DNA of 33,355 nt from Flavobacteriaceae bacterium bin25. Lineage in GTDB: Bacteria > Bacteroidota > Bacteroidia > Flavobacteriales > Flavobacteriaceae. The position numbers were made by a program, and so were the translations under genes. Below are positions 17,223 through 26,283 of the stretch, piece by piece. A model generated the notes under the pieces. The model was given only the letters and a program-made list of their open reading frames with translations. It made no database searches and was not told the origin of the DNA. The stretch covers positions 1 through 33,355 of the forward strand of contig MPMN01000033.1 of assembly GCA_002238525.1 (NCBI GenBank), written 5' to 3'. Every line of letters begins with the position of its first letter. The first letter of the stretch is position 1.

Positions 17223-18968
17223 ATGAAAACAAAGAAAATAAATCAGCACAAAAAATTCGCTTTTTCTATGCCCAAAACTTTGAGCAGTCAGGTTAAAGTA
17301 GTTGGAATTGGAGGTTGTGGGTCAAATGCGGTTAATCATTTACAATCATTTCGTTTGGAGGACACTGATTTGGTTGTATGTAATACGGACTCTCAGGCTC
17401 TTGAGCACAGTCCGGTAGCAAATAAATTTCAGTTGGGTGAAAAGTTAACCTATGGCACTGGAGCTGGGGGTGATCCTGAAATGGGGAAAAAAGCTGCCCA
17501 AGAGAGCCTTAAGGAATTGGAGCAGATTGCTGAGTCAAGAACTAAGGTGGTCATTTTGACTGCTGGAATGGGTGGAGGTACGGGAACTGGAGCTTTGCCT
17601 GTTGTGGCAAAGATGCTGAAAGAAAAAAACATCCTCACCATTGCTATGGTGACTTTTCCTTTTGACTTTGAAGGTCCAAAAAGATTGGAGTTAGCTAAAA
17701 AGGGTATTGAGGAGTTGAGCAACAGTATTGACTCGCTTTTGATACTTCGTAATAATGTGTTGAGAAAACGTTATGGTGATATGGGTGTTGAGGATGCATT
17801 TAAAAAGTCTGATGAAGTATTGGTTAAATCGACAAGTTGCATTCTAAAGGTACTGACGCAGCATTTTACTATAAACATTGATTTACAGGATCTTCAATCT
17901 GTGCTGAATCGAAAGGGTCAGTCTGTTTTCGGTTATTCCACTGCCGGGGGTCCGGATCGTGCGAAAAAAGTAATTTCAAAAGTACTTGATAGTCCTTTAT
18001 TGGCTGAAAGTTGTGTTACGGATGTAGATAAGGCGCTTTTATTGATTTTATCAAAAAACAAGGATGTGAGGATTAAGGAGGTAGAGGAGATTACGCAGTA
18101 TTTTAATCAAGCGGCGCAAAAAGAAGTGAATTTTATATTGGGATTTGGAACTGATGACACACTTGGCAATGAAATAGGTGTTATTTTAATTGCTTCGGGT
18201 ATAGAAAAAGCCCCAATAAAACAGGATGTGAACTATATTCTGGGTGAGGAAGTTGATACCAAATTAATTTTTAAATGTCCTTATCATGAATTGGGTTTAT
18301 TGGCAGATAAAAATAACCAGGCTAATCAAGATCTTTCGGAGGAATCTTTCCCTTTAGATGAAAAAGATCAATACATAGATAGGGATGAATTACTGCAAGA
18401 TGAAATCCTTGATACTTCTCAGTTTAACGAACCAGAAGATTCTCCTCTACCGGCAAAAAATCAAATAGAGTCAGAATCTTTGGGAGATTTATCTGAAGTT
18501 TTAGATCTTCAGAAACCAGAGGATAATGAGATTAGTTTCCGAGAATATACTGAGCAAAACAGTACTGAATTCGAGTCTGCTGAAAAAAATCAAATTGAAG
18601 AATTGAAGTTTGTTGAGTCTGATTCTGACCAGGGTAATAGTTTAACTAGTAGTGAAGAGTCACAACAAGAATTTGAGGAAAATGGTGATCTTCAAGAACT
18701 TAACATAAATCAAGTGGATGTTTTAGAAAATGAGGAGTTGTTAGATTCAGAAGCAGATAGGGTGGACTCGCAGCCGGTCGAAATCGATTCTGAGTTTGAT
18801 AATTTTATGAAGTTATCAAAAGGTTTTGATTCTTTGAATGAGGTTGAATTTATCTCAAAATCTCTTTTTGATAAGGAAGTGAAAAGCACTTCTCGGCCAC
18901 CCAAGGAGTTAAATGAATACTATTTTGAGAATAAATCAAATTTACGAGATCAGAAAAAGCGTAAGTAA
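17223..18968 (+). CDS. ftsZ: Cell division protein FtsZ with a long acidic C-terminal tail
   Basis: FtsZ is the tubulin-like GTPase that forms the division ring. Conserved parts are GIGGCGSNAVNH, NTDSQAL, the tubulin signature GGGTGTG (about residues 117-123) and the catalytic T7 loop NIDLQD (about 218-223), so GTPase activity should be normal. The conserved core ends around residue 370. It is followed by about 200 residues rich in Glu, Asp, Ser, Gln and Asn with little predicted order, then a basic end (LRDQKKRK). I see no obvious IPAYLR-type C-terminal peptide of the sort I recall in this group. I chose ATG 17223; a TTG four codons upstream is in frame. It is the last gene of the dcw operon. 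Confidence 0.95.
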   Translation: MKTKKINQHKKFAFSMPKTLSSQVKVVGIGGCGSNAVNHLQSFRLEDTDLVVCNTDSQALEHSPVANKFQLGEKLTYGTGAGGDPEMGKKAAQESLKELEQIAESRTKVVILTAGMGGGTGTGALPVVAKMLKEKNILTIAMVTFPFDFEGPKRLELAKKGIEELSNSIDSLLILRNNVLRKRYGDMGVEDAFKKSDEVLVKSTSCILKVLTQHFTINIDLQDLQSVLNRKGQSVFGYSTAGGPDRAKKVISKVLDSPLLAESCVTDVDKALLLILSKNKDVRIKEVEEITQYFNQAAQKEVNFILGFGTDDTLGNEIGVILIASGIEKAPIKQDVNYILGEEVDTKLIFKCPYHELGLLADKNNQANQDLSEESFPLDEKDQYIDRDELLQDEILDTSQFNEPEDSPLPAKNQIESESLGDLSEVLDLQKPEDNEISFREYTEQNSTEFESAEKNQIEELKFVESDSDQGNSLTSSEESQQEFEENGDLQELNINQVDVLENEELLDSEADRVDSQPVEIDSEFDNFMKLSKGFDSLNEVEFISKSLFDKEVKSTSRPPKELNEYYFENKSNLRDQKKRK

Positions 18969-19117
18969 TGCTGGGTTCAATATTATATTTTGTTACGGCA
19001 ATGCATCTACACTGAGGTAATAGTTTGAAACATCACTTTTTTCATGCCTGTTAACTGTTAAGGGTTTTGGACTTATTTCTAACCGAAAATCATGTTTATG
19101 GTTTGGTTTTAATTAGT

Positions 19118-19678
19118 TTACAGTTCTTCACATGGTGTTGCCTTATCTAAATCCTGAAGTGTGAAAATCCAAGTAGCCGTAGTTTCGGGCTTATAATATT
19201 CGCAATATTTTGGAACCTTACCGACTAATCTCTTTACTGCATTTTCTTCTAGTCTTAAATTTTCTGTTTTCCAATCATAGTTTTCTGAAAATAGAATGTT
19301 GTTCTCTTCAGTTTCGTTATCGTATGTCAAACACTCATCATTGTTAAATATTACAACCACAGTGTTCGGCTCATTATCTTTTAGGGTTAATCTGAAAGGC
19401 AAGGGTGTGTAAGTACTGAAATCTTTAACAGTGGTGATAACAATTTCTCCTTCGTTTGGAATTTCCCAAGACCCAATAGTATCGTTATAATTTCTAAACG
19501 CTCTTATAGTCAAATCAACTCCAGAGTTATTTTTGTATACAAAATCATCTACAAGGGGAAAAAAATCTATATTAGGGCAAGGAGGGTCGCTACATTGACT
19601 AATCAAAGAACTCATTGCAATCAGGATGACCCTAATTCCATAATTGAAATAGGGGGTCCAGATGGTGTTCAGTTGCAT
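19118..19678 (-). CDS. Putative lipoprotein, unknown function
   Basis: A 186-residue protein with a lipoprotein signal. Arg16 precedes a hydrophobic run (VILIAMSSLIS), and the lipobox LISQC puts the lipidated Cys at about residue 29. The mature part has four further cysteines (PPCPN, DECLTY, KYCEYY and TPCEEL) and beta-rich spacing, suggesting a folded periplasmic or surface domain. I do not recognise the family. Its start overlaps the end of the upstream metalloprotease-like gene by 47 bp in another frame, so the two were probably co-transcribed and may act together. It converges on ftsZ. Confidence 0.6.
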   Translation of the reverse strand: MQLNTIWTPYFNYGIRVILIAMSSLISQCSDPPCPNIDFFPLVDDFVYKNNSGVDLTIRAFRNYNDTIGSWEIPNEGEIVITTVKDFSTYTPLPFRLTLKDNEPNTVVVIFNNDECLTYDNETEENNILFSENYDWKTENLRLEENAVKRLVGKVPKYCEYYKPETTATWIFTLQDLDKATPCEEL

Positions 19679-21056
19679 TATTATATTTTGCTTTGATATT
19701 GTCTCTCCATGATGTCCATGTCCGCTTTCCTTTTAAGGCAGCTTCAATCTGGCTTATTGTATATCCAACTACGTACTCTCTCCTATCTTTTAGTTCATTT
19801 TTGGTATCATCATCAGTACTATCAATACTGAACTTTGTATCAGAATCAATCATATCTTGAACGACTCCTGTATAAAGTGGTTTAAAGTTATTGCTTTGAT
19901 AATCTGAATATATCGTGGATGTTAAAGACCATTCTACACCTGTAGCCCAACTTTCTTGGACCTTACTACTTGCATATCTAAAGTCATCCTTTTTTCCTAA
20001 TCTCCAATGTGCTGCATGTGCTAATTCGTGAATCACAGCCCCGTACGTGATTTTAGTCTCCCTACTTGAATCATAAATTTTGAGTAAACTAGTTCGACTA
20101 AAAGTGGTGTTTACAGCTTTGTGAGTTGCTAAGCTACCTTCTGGGTCGGTCCCTTTAAAGGCTTCAATTTTTAATTGGCGTCCCAATAAACTATTTTGTG
20201 GTGGTCTTGAGAGTGATTTTATGTATTCATGATAGTAGTGATGTGCAGCCCGAAAAATGGTCGCATAATAACTCCTGATGTCACTTCGGGAAAAGTTTAA
20301 TCTCAATGAAGATCTTGTATGTGCAGTAGTTACACCCACTGGATGACTGCGACCAGGTGTCGTAATCTTGAAGTCATAACGTTCAAAATTAAAATCATAG
20401 GATATAGACCTTGAATATGATTTATTTACTCTAAATGTTCCATATCTATTGGTGAATGCATATTTAGGAAATAACCCCCGTCTATATCGAATCTTTAGAC
20501 CATAGATGCCAACATAATTACCTTTTGACGAATCATAAGTCCTAATCAAACCTGAAGGATAGTATTTAGCGGAACTAGCACCTCTGGTGGTGGATTGTTT
20601 ACCTTCTCCAATAATACGCCAGGATTCATTTACCAGCAAATCAATAAAACTCACATCACGTCGATTATTCGACTGTAGAATTTCATAATCCTCATCAGCC
20701 TGTGGGTTGTGTAGATTATACAGTATCTCGTAAGGAATACCCTCGGGCAGTTCATGGTCCACCTCAATGGTTGTGTAAAGAGGCAATGGTTTATCACTCG
20801 GTGCATCAGGGTCAATATAAAAATCACCACCTTCGACAATTTCTCGGTCCATAGGATAAGTGTACAGAATTAAATCTTTGTCTTGAGACAAAATATCTAA
20901 ATGCTTTTCCGATTGAGGATTAATCTTTATATTGCGATGGGTAGTAGTGATTTTGTAATCTCTTGCTGAGTGCAAATCTGGGTTTGCATGACGCAAACTT
21001 AGCAGTGCCTTTTCCATATTCTCAAGGGTAAAAGGACTCTTGATCTTTTCTCCCAA
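19632..21056 (-). CDS. Putative HExxH zinc metalloprotease, mature part (5' end broken)
   Basis: An open frame of 474 codons from TTG 21056. HELAHAAHW (about residues 342-350) is a zinc-protease HExxH motif. About 20 residues later ESWATGVEW offers a Glu that could be the third ligand, as in gluzincins. The family beyond that is not recognised. The frame stays open further upstream (ETSSKSDTQPKNLII) to a TGA at 21102-21104. Before that stop the same frame reads into a stretch that continues a lipoprotein signal peptide starting at ATG 21214, but with a one-base mismatch of frame at an A7 run. The TTG is therefore probably not the original start, and as it stands the protein would lack an export signal. 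The gene is likely inactive or newly broken. Confidence 0.6.
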   Translation of the reverse strand: MGEKIKSPFTLENMEKALLSLRHANPDLHSARDYKITTTHRNIKINPQSEKHLDILSQDKDLILYTYPMDREIVEGGDFYIDPDAPSDKPLPLYTTIEVDHELPEGIPYEILYNLHNPQADEDYEILQSNNRRDVSFIDLLVNESWRIIGEGKQSTTRGASSAKYYPSGLIRTYDSSKGNYVGIYGLKIRYRRGLFPKYAFTNRYGTFRVNKSYSRSISYDFNFERYDFKITTPGRSHPVGVTTAHTRSSLRLNFSRSDIRSYYATIFRAAHHYYHEYIKSLSRPPQNSLLGRQLKIEAFKGTDPEGSLATHKAVNTTFSRTSLLKIYDSSRETKITYGAVIHELAHAAHWRLGKKDDFRYASSKVQESWATGVEWSLTSTIYSDYQSNNFKPLYTGVVQDMIDSDTKFSIDSTDDDTKNELKDRREYVVGYTISQIEAALKGKRTWTSWRDNIKAKYNNATEHHLDPLFQLWN

Positions 21057-21109
21057 TATGATGAGATTTTTGGGTTGGGTGTCCGATTTTGAGGACGTTT
21101 CTCATGCTT

Positions 21110-21214
21110 TCAGATTAATCGGCTGGGATAATGTGGTAATCTCTTTTTTTGACAAGATATCAGCAACAATGTGATACCGACAAAAATGTAAAGGAACTTC
21201 GTTTGAAATTTCAT
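21110..21214 (-). pseudogene. Detached lipoprotein signal peptide of the metalloprotease-like gene
   Basis: A 34-codon frame from ATG 21214. It encodes a textbook lipoprotein signal: MKFQTK, a hydrophobic stretch FLYIFVGITLLLIS, then Cys21 followed by QKK. It ends in RLPHYPSRLI and TGA (21110-21112). If the A7 run at 21144-21150 (minus strand) had one more A, the frame would continue as CQKKEITTLSQPINLKA, meet TGA at 21102-21104, and then join the protease frame. So at least two changes, one frameshift and one nonsense codon, separate the signal from the enzyme. Confidence 0.7.
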
Positions 21215-22476
21215 ATCAATTATTTATTAAGGTAAGACGTAAAGTTCCAAACCTGAACGACTAATTCAGGAAAGAAAATCTAAATCTGAGATAAAGTTAA
21301 ACAAAAATATATAATAATAGAAATTAATATCAAAATTTTATAAACCTTCCCCGTTGAGGTGAAAAATCGCATATGGAGATTAAATTTTCATTTAGTTAAA
21401 CTGCTTACATACAAGCGTATATAGATTTTATAAGTCCTTTATTTTAATTCAAGACAATTAAGTTTTAAAACCCATGTCAAACCAGGAGTTTCTTTTCAAG
21501 AATTTAATATTCGATTAGAGCGGTATCATTAATTGGACAGCAAGATGAGATGACTCGTTCAACAACTGTAAAAGGGTGTAGACATAAACCTTTGATTATT
21601 GAACAAAGAAAATAATCAGGTCAAAAAGAATTGATAGAGGATAGAGTCATTGATTTTGTCATCTTTTTGAAAAGGTTAAAAATCATCATTGTTTTTCGCA
21701 TAACATAAAATTTGTATATGGCCTAATAATTGGAAGACATAGTGATGAATTTAGGTGAGAAATAGTGATGATGATCTACTAGTTGGAATGATGATAAAAA
21801 TTGTAAAAATATTAACCAAGAACAGAGGTTATTGGATTGTAAATTGGATTGATTTTATGCCAACAAAATGACCTCATAAATTGATTTTTTATTTAGTGTA
21901 CATCAAACACCTGACAAGGATTTACATTTACTAAGTCCCTGGGAATTAATTAACCAGGCTAAATATGGAAGTTTGTCAAAAAGCGATTTTTTCACTCCCG
22001 AAAAAGATTTTTTTAGTTACTCTATTGAATTGAATAATTTATAACTATCAACTTTTTTATTAAGCTATTTATATCCGTTCGGAGATGTACATATCTTATT
22101 TATAATCTTGTTTTGAAATCTCTATTGTAGTGGATAGATATTATATAGGGTTTGGGTTTTCACTATCTTATCCTCCGCAAAATTTTACTATATGCATATA
22201 CAAACAAAAATTAATATCCCTGAAATCAAAACAAAATAAGGCTACATTTTCCTTTTGTAGACAGGATATCTTGACCAAATAATTTTCCCTGATGAACAGA
22301 CCAAAACGGTTCAACTAAGAGGAGTAGATAGATTTATAAGTGGTTGATTATCAATACTAGAATGTTGATTTTGACGAACTTGCGCATAGAAAAGGAACCA
22401 ATAATTCGTCTAGTTTCTTAAACGAAAGCCTTTAACTCCTTTGATTTAAAAATATACTAGTTGGTAAAAAATAATG
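21215..22476. other. 1.26-kb AT-rich stretch without a recognisable gene
   Basis: No open frame of credible length or family resemblance is seen on either strand. A short frame near 22340-22430 reads NVDFDELAHRKGTNNSS before stopping. This could be a decayed fragment of a mobile or lost gene, but it is too short to assign. No terminal repeats like those of the IS630 family were found here. Confidence 0.4.
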
Positions 22477-22550
22477 TGACCTAGGGAGGATTCGAACCCC
22501 CAACCCTCAGAGCCGAAATCTGATATTCTATCCAGTTGAACTACTAGGCC
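22477..22550 (-). tRNA. tRNA-Arg (anticodon UCG)
   Basis: The minus strand folds into a complete cloverleaf. The acceptor stem GGCCTAG pairs with CTAGGTC (one G-U), with discriminator A. The D arm is GTTC/GAAT. The anticodon stem TCAGA/TCTGA encloses the loop TTTCGGC, so the anticodon is TCG and reads CGA-type arginine codons. The T arm GGGGG/CCTCC encloses TTCGAAT. The 3' CCA is not encoded. Confidence 0.93.
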
Positions 22551-22865
22551 TAAGCAAATTTATTTATAAAGAAAGTTCTCTAAACCATTCTATTGTTGGA
22601 GTTTTGAATTGATACATGATCTTCATTTTAGGTCTTGTATTATTCTAATTCAATTTACCAACGCGTCCAATTTATACTTTTTTTGTAGACTTTCATAACA
22701 AAAATTAACGGAGTTTTAGCAACATTAAAAAAACCATCGAATTTTAATGATCAATTAATTGGAGTAGTTTCAGTAAATAATTCATTCGTGTTTACTAGTT
22801 GGAGATTTATTTTGAATATCTAAAAGAGGGACTTAAATGATGCGATACAAAATTTTAATCAACGA
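22551..22865. other. Intergenic region between tRNA-Arg and rpe
   Basis: About 315 bp of AT-rich sequence. I see no gene, clear terminator hairpin or repeat in it. It may hold the promoter of the tRNA, but no convincing element is visible. Confidence 0.4.
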
Positions 22866-23516
22866 TTATCTGTGTGTATTTTTTAAGGATTCAATAGCTA
22901 GACGGGGATCTTTAGAAGAAAAAACATAAGAACCAGCCACTAGCACATCTGCTCCGAGTTCTTGCAATCTACTTGCGTTTGTAAAGGAAACTCCACCATC
23001 TATTTCTATTAATGTTCGGCAAAAGGAATTATCTATCATTGACTTTGCCTGAGTTAGTTTTTCATAGGTGCTCTGAATAAATTTTTGTCCTCCAAAGCCG
23101 GGATTTACACTCATCAAGCATAAAATGTCTATCATATCAATAATACTCTCCAATGAGCTGACATTAGTATGTGGATTAATGGCTACCCCTGCTTTCACTC
23201 CTTTGGACTTAATATATTCTAAAGTTCGGTGAAGATGATTACAAGCTTCATAATGAACTGTAAGCACATCAGCTCCTAAATTGATAAATAAATCCAAATA
23301 ACGATCAGGATTAACAATCATCAAGTGAATATCTAATGGTTTCGTAGCCGTTTTGGCTATGGCTTTTATAATCGGAGTACCAAATGAAATGTTCGGGACA
23401 AACATCCCATCCATAATGTCTAAGTGAAACCAGTCTGCCTTAGACTCGTTGACCATCATGCATTCCTGTTTTAATTTTCCAAAATCGGCTGCCAGTATTG
23501 ATGGTGCAATCAACAT
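22866..23516 (-). CDS. rpe: Ribulose-phosphate 3-epimerase
   Basis: Rpe interconverts D-ribulose 5-phosphate and D-xylulose 5-phosphate in the pentose phosphate pathway. The 216-residue protein is a TIM barrel with the family blocks in order: APSILAADFGKL at the N-terminus, the metal-binding FHLDIMDGMFVPNISFG, DIHLMI, MSVNPGFGGQKF and the phosphate-binding EIDGGV. ATG 23516 gives the usual N-terminus. It lies 63 bp downstream of pnp on the same strand. Confidence 0.96.
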   Translation of the reverse strand: MLIAPSILAADFGKLKQECMMVNESKADWFHLDIMDGMFVPNISFGTPIIKAIAKTATKPLDIHLMIVNPDRYLDLFINLGADVLTVHYEACNHLHRTLEYIKSKGVKAGVAINPHTNVSSLESIIDMIDILCLMSVNPGFGGQKFIQSTYEKLTQAKSMIDNSFCRTLIEIDGGVSFTNASRLQELGADVLVAGSYVFSSKDPRLAIESLKNTHR

Positions 23517-23579
23517 GGGTAAAAAGAATTATGGAAATAAAATTACTAAAACTTAAATGTGCTAGAAATCTTAAACCAA

Positions 23580-25808
23580 TTACTCACTCCTTTTGGGTTT
23601 TTTAAACGGTCTTTGGTTGCTCGAATATCTCTTTCCCTGATGAGGTGGCCTTGAAGATCTATTATTATTACTCTTACTACTCTTGAATGGTGGTTGATAA
23701 TCATCTGGTTTGGGGAGCAATACACGTCTTGAAACCTTCATCTTTTTGGTTCGAGGATCAATCCCCATATATTTCACATCCAGCTCTTGCCCGATTCTCA
23801 ATACAGAATGCACATCTCGGACTCTTCCCCAGATAAGTTCAGAAATATGTAGAAGGATTTCTTTTCCTGGAACAAATTCAACCACAGCACCAAATTCGAT
23901 GATTTTAATCACTTTTACGTTATAGACTTTTCCGACTTCGGGTTCAAAAATGATGTTTTTAATTTGTTTTATTGCATGATCTATTTTTCCTTGGTTCACC
24001 CCAAGTATCTCTACAATTCCTTGTTCATCAACCTCATCAATAACGATGGTGGTTTCACTTTCTTTTTGAATTTCCTGGATTATTTTTCCACCTGGTCCAA
24101 TAACTGATCCAATGGAATCTTTAGGGATAGTCATTTTGATGATTTTAGGAGCATGCGGCTTCACTTGTTTTCGTGGGGAGTCAATGACCTTCTTCATTTG
24201 ATTGAGAATGTGAAGTCGGCCATCTCTTGCTTGTTGAAGTGCTTTGCCAAGAATATCATAACTAAGCCCATCAATTTTAATATCCATTTGACAAGCGGTA
24301 ATGCCATCTTCTGTTCCAGTAACCTTAAAATCCATATCACCTAAGTGGTCCTCATCACCTAGTATATCAGATAAAATTATGTGCTTATCATCACTGCTGA
24401 CCAAACCCATAGCAATTCCCGATATAGGCTTTTTCAATTGGACGCCTGCATCCATCAAAGCGATAGATGAGGCACAAACCGTTGCCATTGAAGAAGATCC
24501 ATTGGATTCAAGGATATCAGAAACAACTCTAACAGTGTAAGGACAATCCTCGGGAATAAGATTTTTTAAAGCCCGTTGAGCCAAATTCCCATGACCTATT
24601 TCTCTTCTAGAAGTCCCTCTCAGGGGTCTAGCTTCACCAGTTGAAAATGGCGGAAAATTATAGTGGAGATAAAATTTTTCTTCTCCTTGAATAGTGGGAA
24701 GATCTATAATATTGGCTTCTCGAGAAGTTCCGAGAGTGGTCGTAGCCAAAGCTTGAGTCTCGCCCCTAGTAAAAATAGCAGACCCATGAGTACCATGCAA
24801 ATAATCAGCCTCACACCAGATATCTCGAATATCGGTAGATTTTCGTCCATCAAGCCTCTTCCCTTTATTGAGCATTAGTTCTCTAATGGCAGTCTTTTTG
24901 ACTTTATTTAAGTAATAATCAAACTGATCGGCTTTATTTTCTAATTCTTCATCAGAGAATTTTTGCAGAAATTCTTGGTTTACCTCTTCAAATTTTTCTT
25001 TTCGATCTGATTTTGAAAGACCTTTTTGAGCAATCTTGTAATACTTTTTGTAAAGAGCAGAATTGATTTCTTCTTCAAGTTGAACATCGGTTTCAAATTG
25101 TTGGTATTCCCTAACAGGCTTTTCACCGGCTTTTTTCACCAGAGCATTTTGCGCTTCAATATGTGTTTTGATAGCTTGATGACCAAACTCTATCGCTTCA
25201 ATCATATCAGCTTCTGAAATTTCTTTGAATTCTCCTTCGACCATCATTACGGAATCTTGGCTTGCCCCAATGATGATATCTATATCTGATTCTGCCAATT
25301 GGGATAGACTAGGGTTTAGGACATATTGCCCTTCAACTCGACCTACCCGAACTTCCGAAACTCGATGTTTGAGAGGAATGTCTGATAGAGCAATGGCGGT
25401 TGAGGCAGCCAATCCAGCAAGAAAATCCGGAATGACTTCATCATCGTGAGACATCAGCTGAATCATCACCTGTGTCTCAGCATGGTAATCTGAAGGGAAA
25501 AGTGGACGAAGCATACGGTCAATCAACCGCATGGTTAGAATTTCTTCCGCAGAAGGGCGTGCTTCTCTTTTAAAGAATCCACCGGGAAATCTTCCCGCGG
25601 CTGCAAATTTTTCTCTATAATCAACGGTAAGTGGAAGAAAATCCACATCACTTTGATTTCTAGCCGAAACCACTGTAGCCAACAAAGTGCAGTTTTTCAT
25701 TGTAACGACCACAGAACCATCAGCTTGTTTGGCTAGTTTGCCTGTTTCAAGAGTGATGATCTGTCCGTCTGGTTGAGTGATTTCTTGTCGATATGTTTTT
25801 GGAATCAT
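23580..25808 (-). CDS. pnp: Polyribonucleotide nucleotidyltransferase (PNPase)
   Basis: PNPase is a trimeric 3'-to-5' phosphorolytic exoribonuclease of RNA turnover. The 742-residue protein has two RNase PH-type domains. The second, active one carries [17 protein letters not shown] and the catalytic aspartates in [16 protein letters not shown]. They are followed by a KH domain with the GPGGK loop ([17 protein letters not shown], from about residue 560). An S1 domain comes next ([20 protein letters not shown], then LLHISE). The last 45 residues are basic and rich in Ser, Asn and Arg. The gene sits 85 bp after rpsO, the classic rpsO-pnp arrangement. Confidence 0.97.
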   Translation of the reverse strand: MIPKTYRQEITQPDGQIITLETGKLAKQADGSVVVTMKNCTLLATVVSARNQSDVDFLPLTVDYREKFAAAGRFPGGFFKREARPSAEEILTMRLIDRMLRPLFPSDYHAETQVMIQLMSHDDEVIPDFLAGLAASTAIALSDIPLKHRVSEVRVGRVEGQYVLNPSLSQLAESDIDIIIGASQDSVMMVEGEFKEISEADMIEAIEFGHQAIKTHIEAQNALVKKAGEKPVREYQQFETDVQLEEEINSALYKKYYKIAQKGLSKSDRKEKFEEVNQEFLQKFSDEELENKADQFDYYLNKVKKTAIRELMLNKGKRLDGRKSTDIRDIWCEADYLHGTHGSAIFTRGETQALATTTLGTSREANIIDLPTIQGEEKFYLHYNFPPFSTGEARPLRGTSRREIGHGNLAQRALKNLIPEDCPYTVRVVSDILESNGSSSMATVCASSIALMDAGVQLKKPISGIAMGLVSSDDKHIILSDILGDEDHLGDMDFKVTGTEDGITACQMDIKIDGLSYDILGKALQQARDGRLHILNQMKKVIDSPRKQVKPHAPKIIKMTIPKDSIGSVIGPGGKIIQEIQKESETTIVIDEVDEQGIVEILGVNQGKIDHAIKQIKNIIFEPEVGKVYNVKVIKIIEFGAVVEFVPGKEILLHISELIWGRVRDVHSVLRIGQELDVKYMGIDPRTKKMKVSRRVLLPKPDDYQPPFKSSKSNNNRSSRPPHQGKRYSSNQRPFKKPKRSE

Positions 25809-25893
25809 ATTAAATATGTGTTATCTACCATGAGGTGTTAAATTTTGGCAGTAGTCTAGAAAGGGCAAGTAAAAACTGAAAACGCGGAACTTC

Positions 25894-26163
25894 TTATTTA
25901 CGAAGTCCAAGTTTTTTTATAATGGAGCGATATCTATTGATATCTACTGAAATTAGATAGTTCAGAAGCCCTCTTCTCTTTCCGACTAATCTTATCAGCG
26001 AACGCTTGGTATTGAAATCTTTGTGATTTCTTTCAAGGTGTTCGGAAAGATTTTTGATGCGATTGGTCAATAGAGCAATCTGAACTTCTGGTAATCCAGT
26101 ATTTATCTGAGATTTTCCATAATCTTTGAAAATCTCTTGTTTAACTTCCTTTGTTAAATACAT
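25894..26163 (-). CDS. rpsO: 30S ribosomal protein S15
   Basis: S15 is a small helical protein binding the central domain of 16S rRNA and bridging to the large subunit. The 89-residue length is exactly that of the family. The blocks TGLPEVQIALLTNRIKNLSEHL, HKDFNTKRSLIRLVGKRRGLLNYL and YRSIIKKLGLRK are typical. It is followed by pnp. Upstream lies a TATATTTG promoter element and an A-rich leader with two GACAGAAAAA repeats. Confidence 0.97.
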   Translation of the reverse strand: MYLTKEVKQEIFKDYGKSQINTGLPEVQIALLTNRIKNLSEHLERNHKDFNTKRSLIRLVGKRRGLLNYLISVDINRYRSIIKKLGLRK

Positions 26164-26204
26164 TTTACTTTTTCTGTCTTTTTTCTGTCTTTTTTATTCG
26201 CTGG

Positions 26205-26212
26205 CAAATATA
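26205..26212 (-). promoter_or_regulatory. Putative -7 promoter element of rpsO-pnp
   Basis: TATATTTG on the minus strand fits TAnnTTTG. It would give a leader of about 35 nt before the rpsO ATG at 26163. The leader contains GACAGAAAAAA followed by GACAGAAAAAG, a purine-rich direct repeat that could act in ribosome recruitment. A T-rich stretch, not a clean TTTG, is found at the -33 position. Confidence 0.45.
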
Positions 26213-26283
26213 GGAAAAAATTTAAATGTAAAAAGTCATCTTTCAAACTTAGATTTAAAAGCCAATAGAAAGGATATGATGGT

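Noticed and set aside
19070-19117. Terminator hairpin between ftsZ and the lipoprotein gene
   Set aside because: Candidate stems (AACC/GGTT and TTAAC/GTTAA) are weak, interrupted and lack a proper T-tract.
22340-22430. Transposase-like fragment NVDFDELAHRKGTNN
   Set aside because: A single short frame without catalytic motifs or terminal repeats; no family can be assigned.
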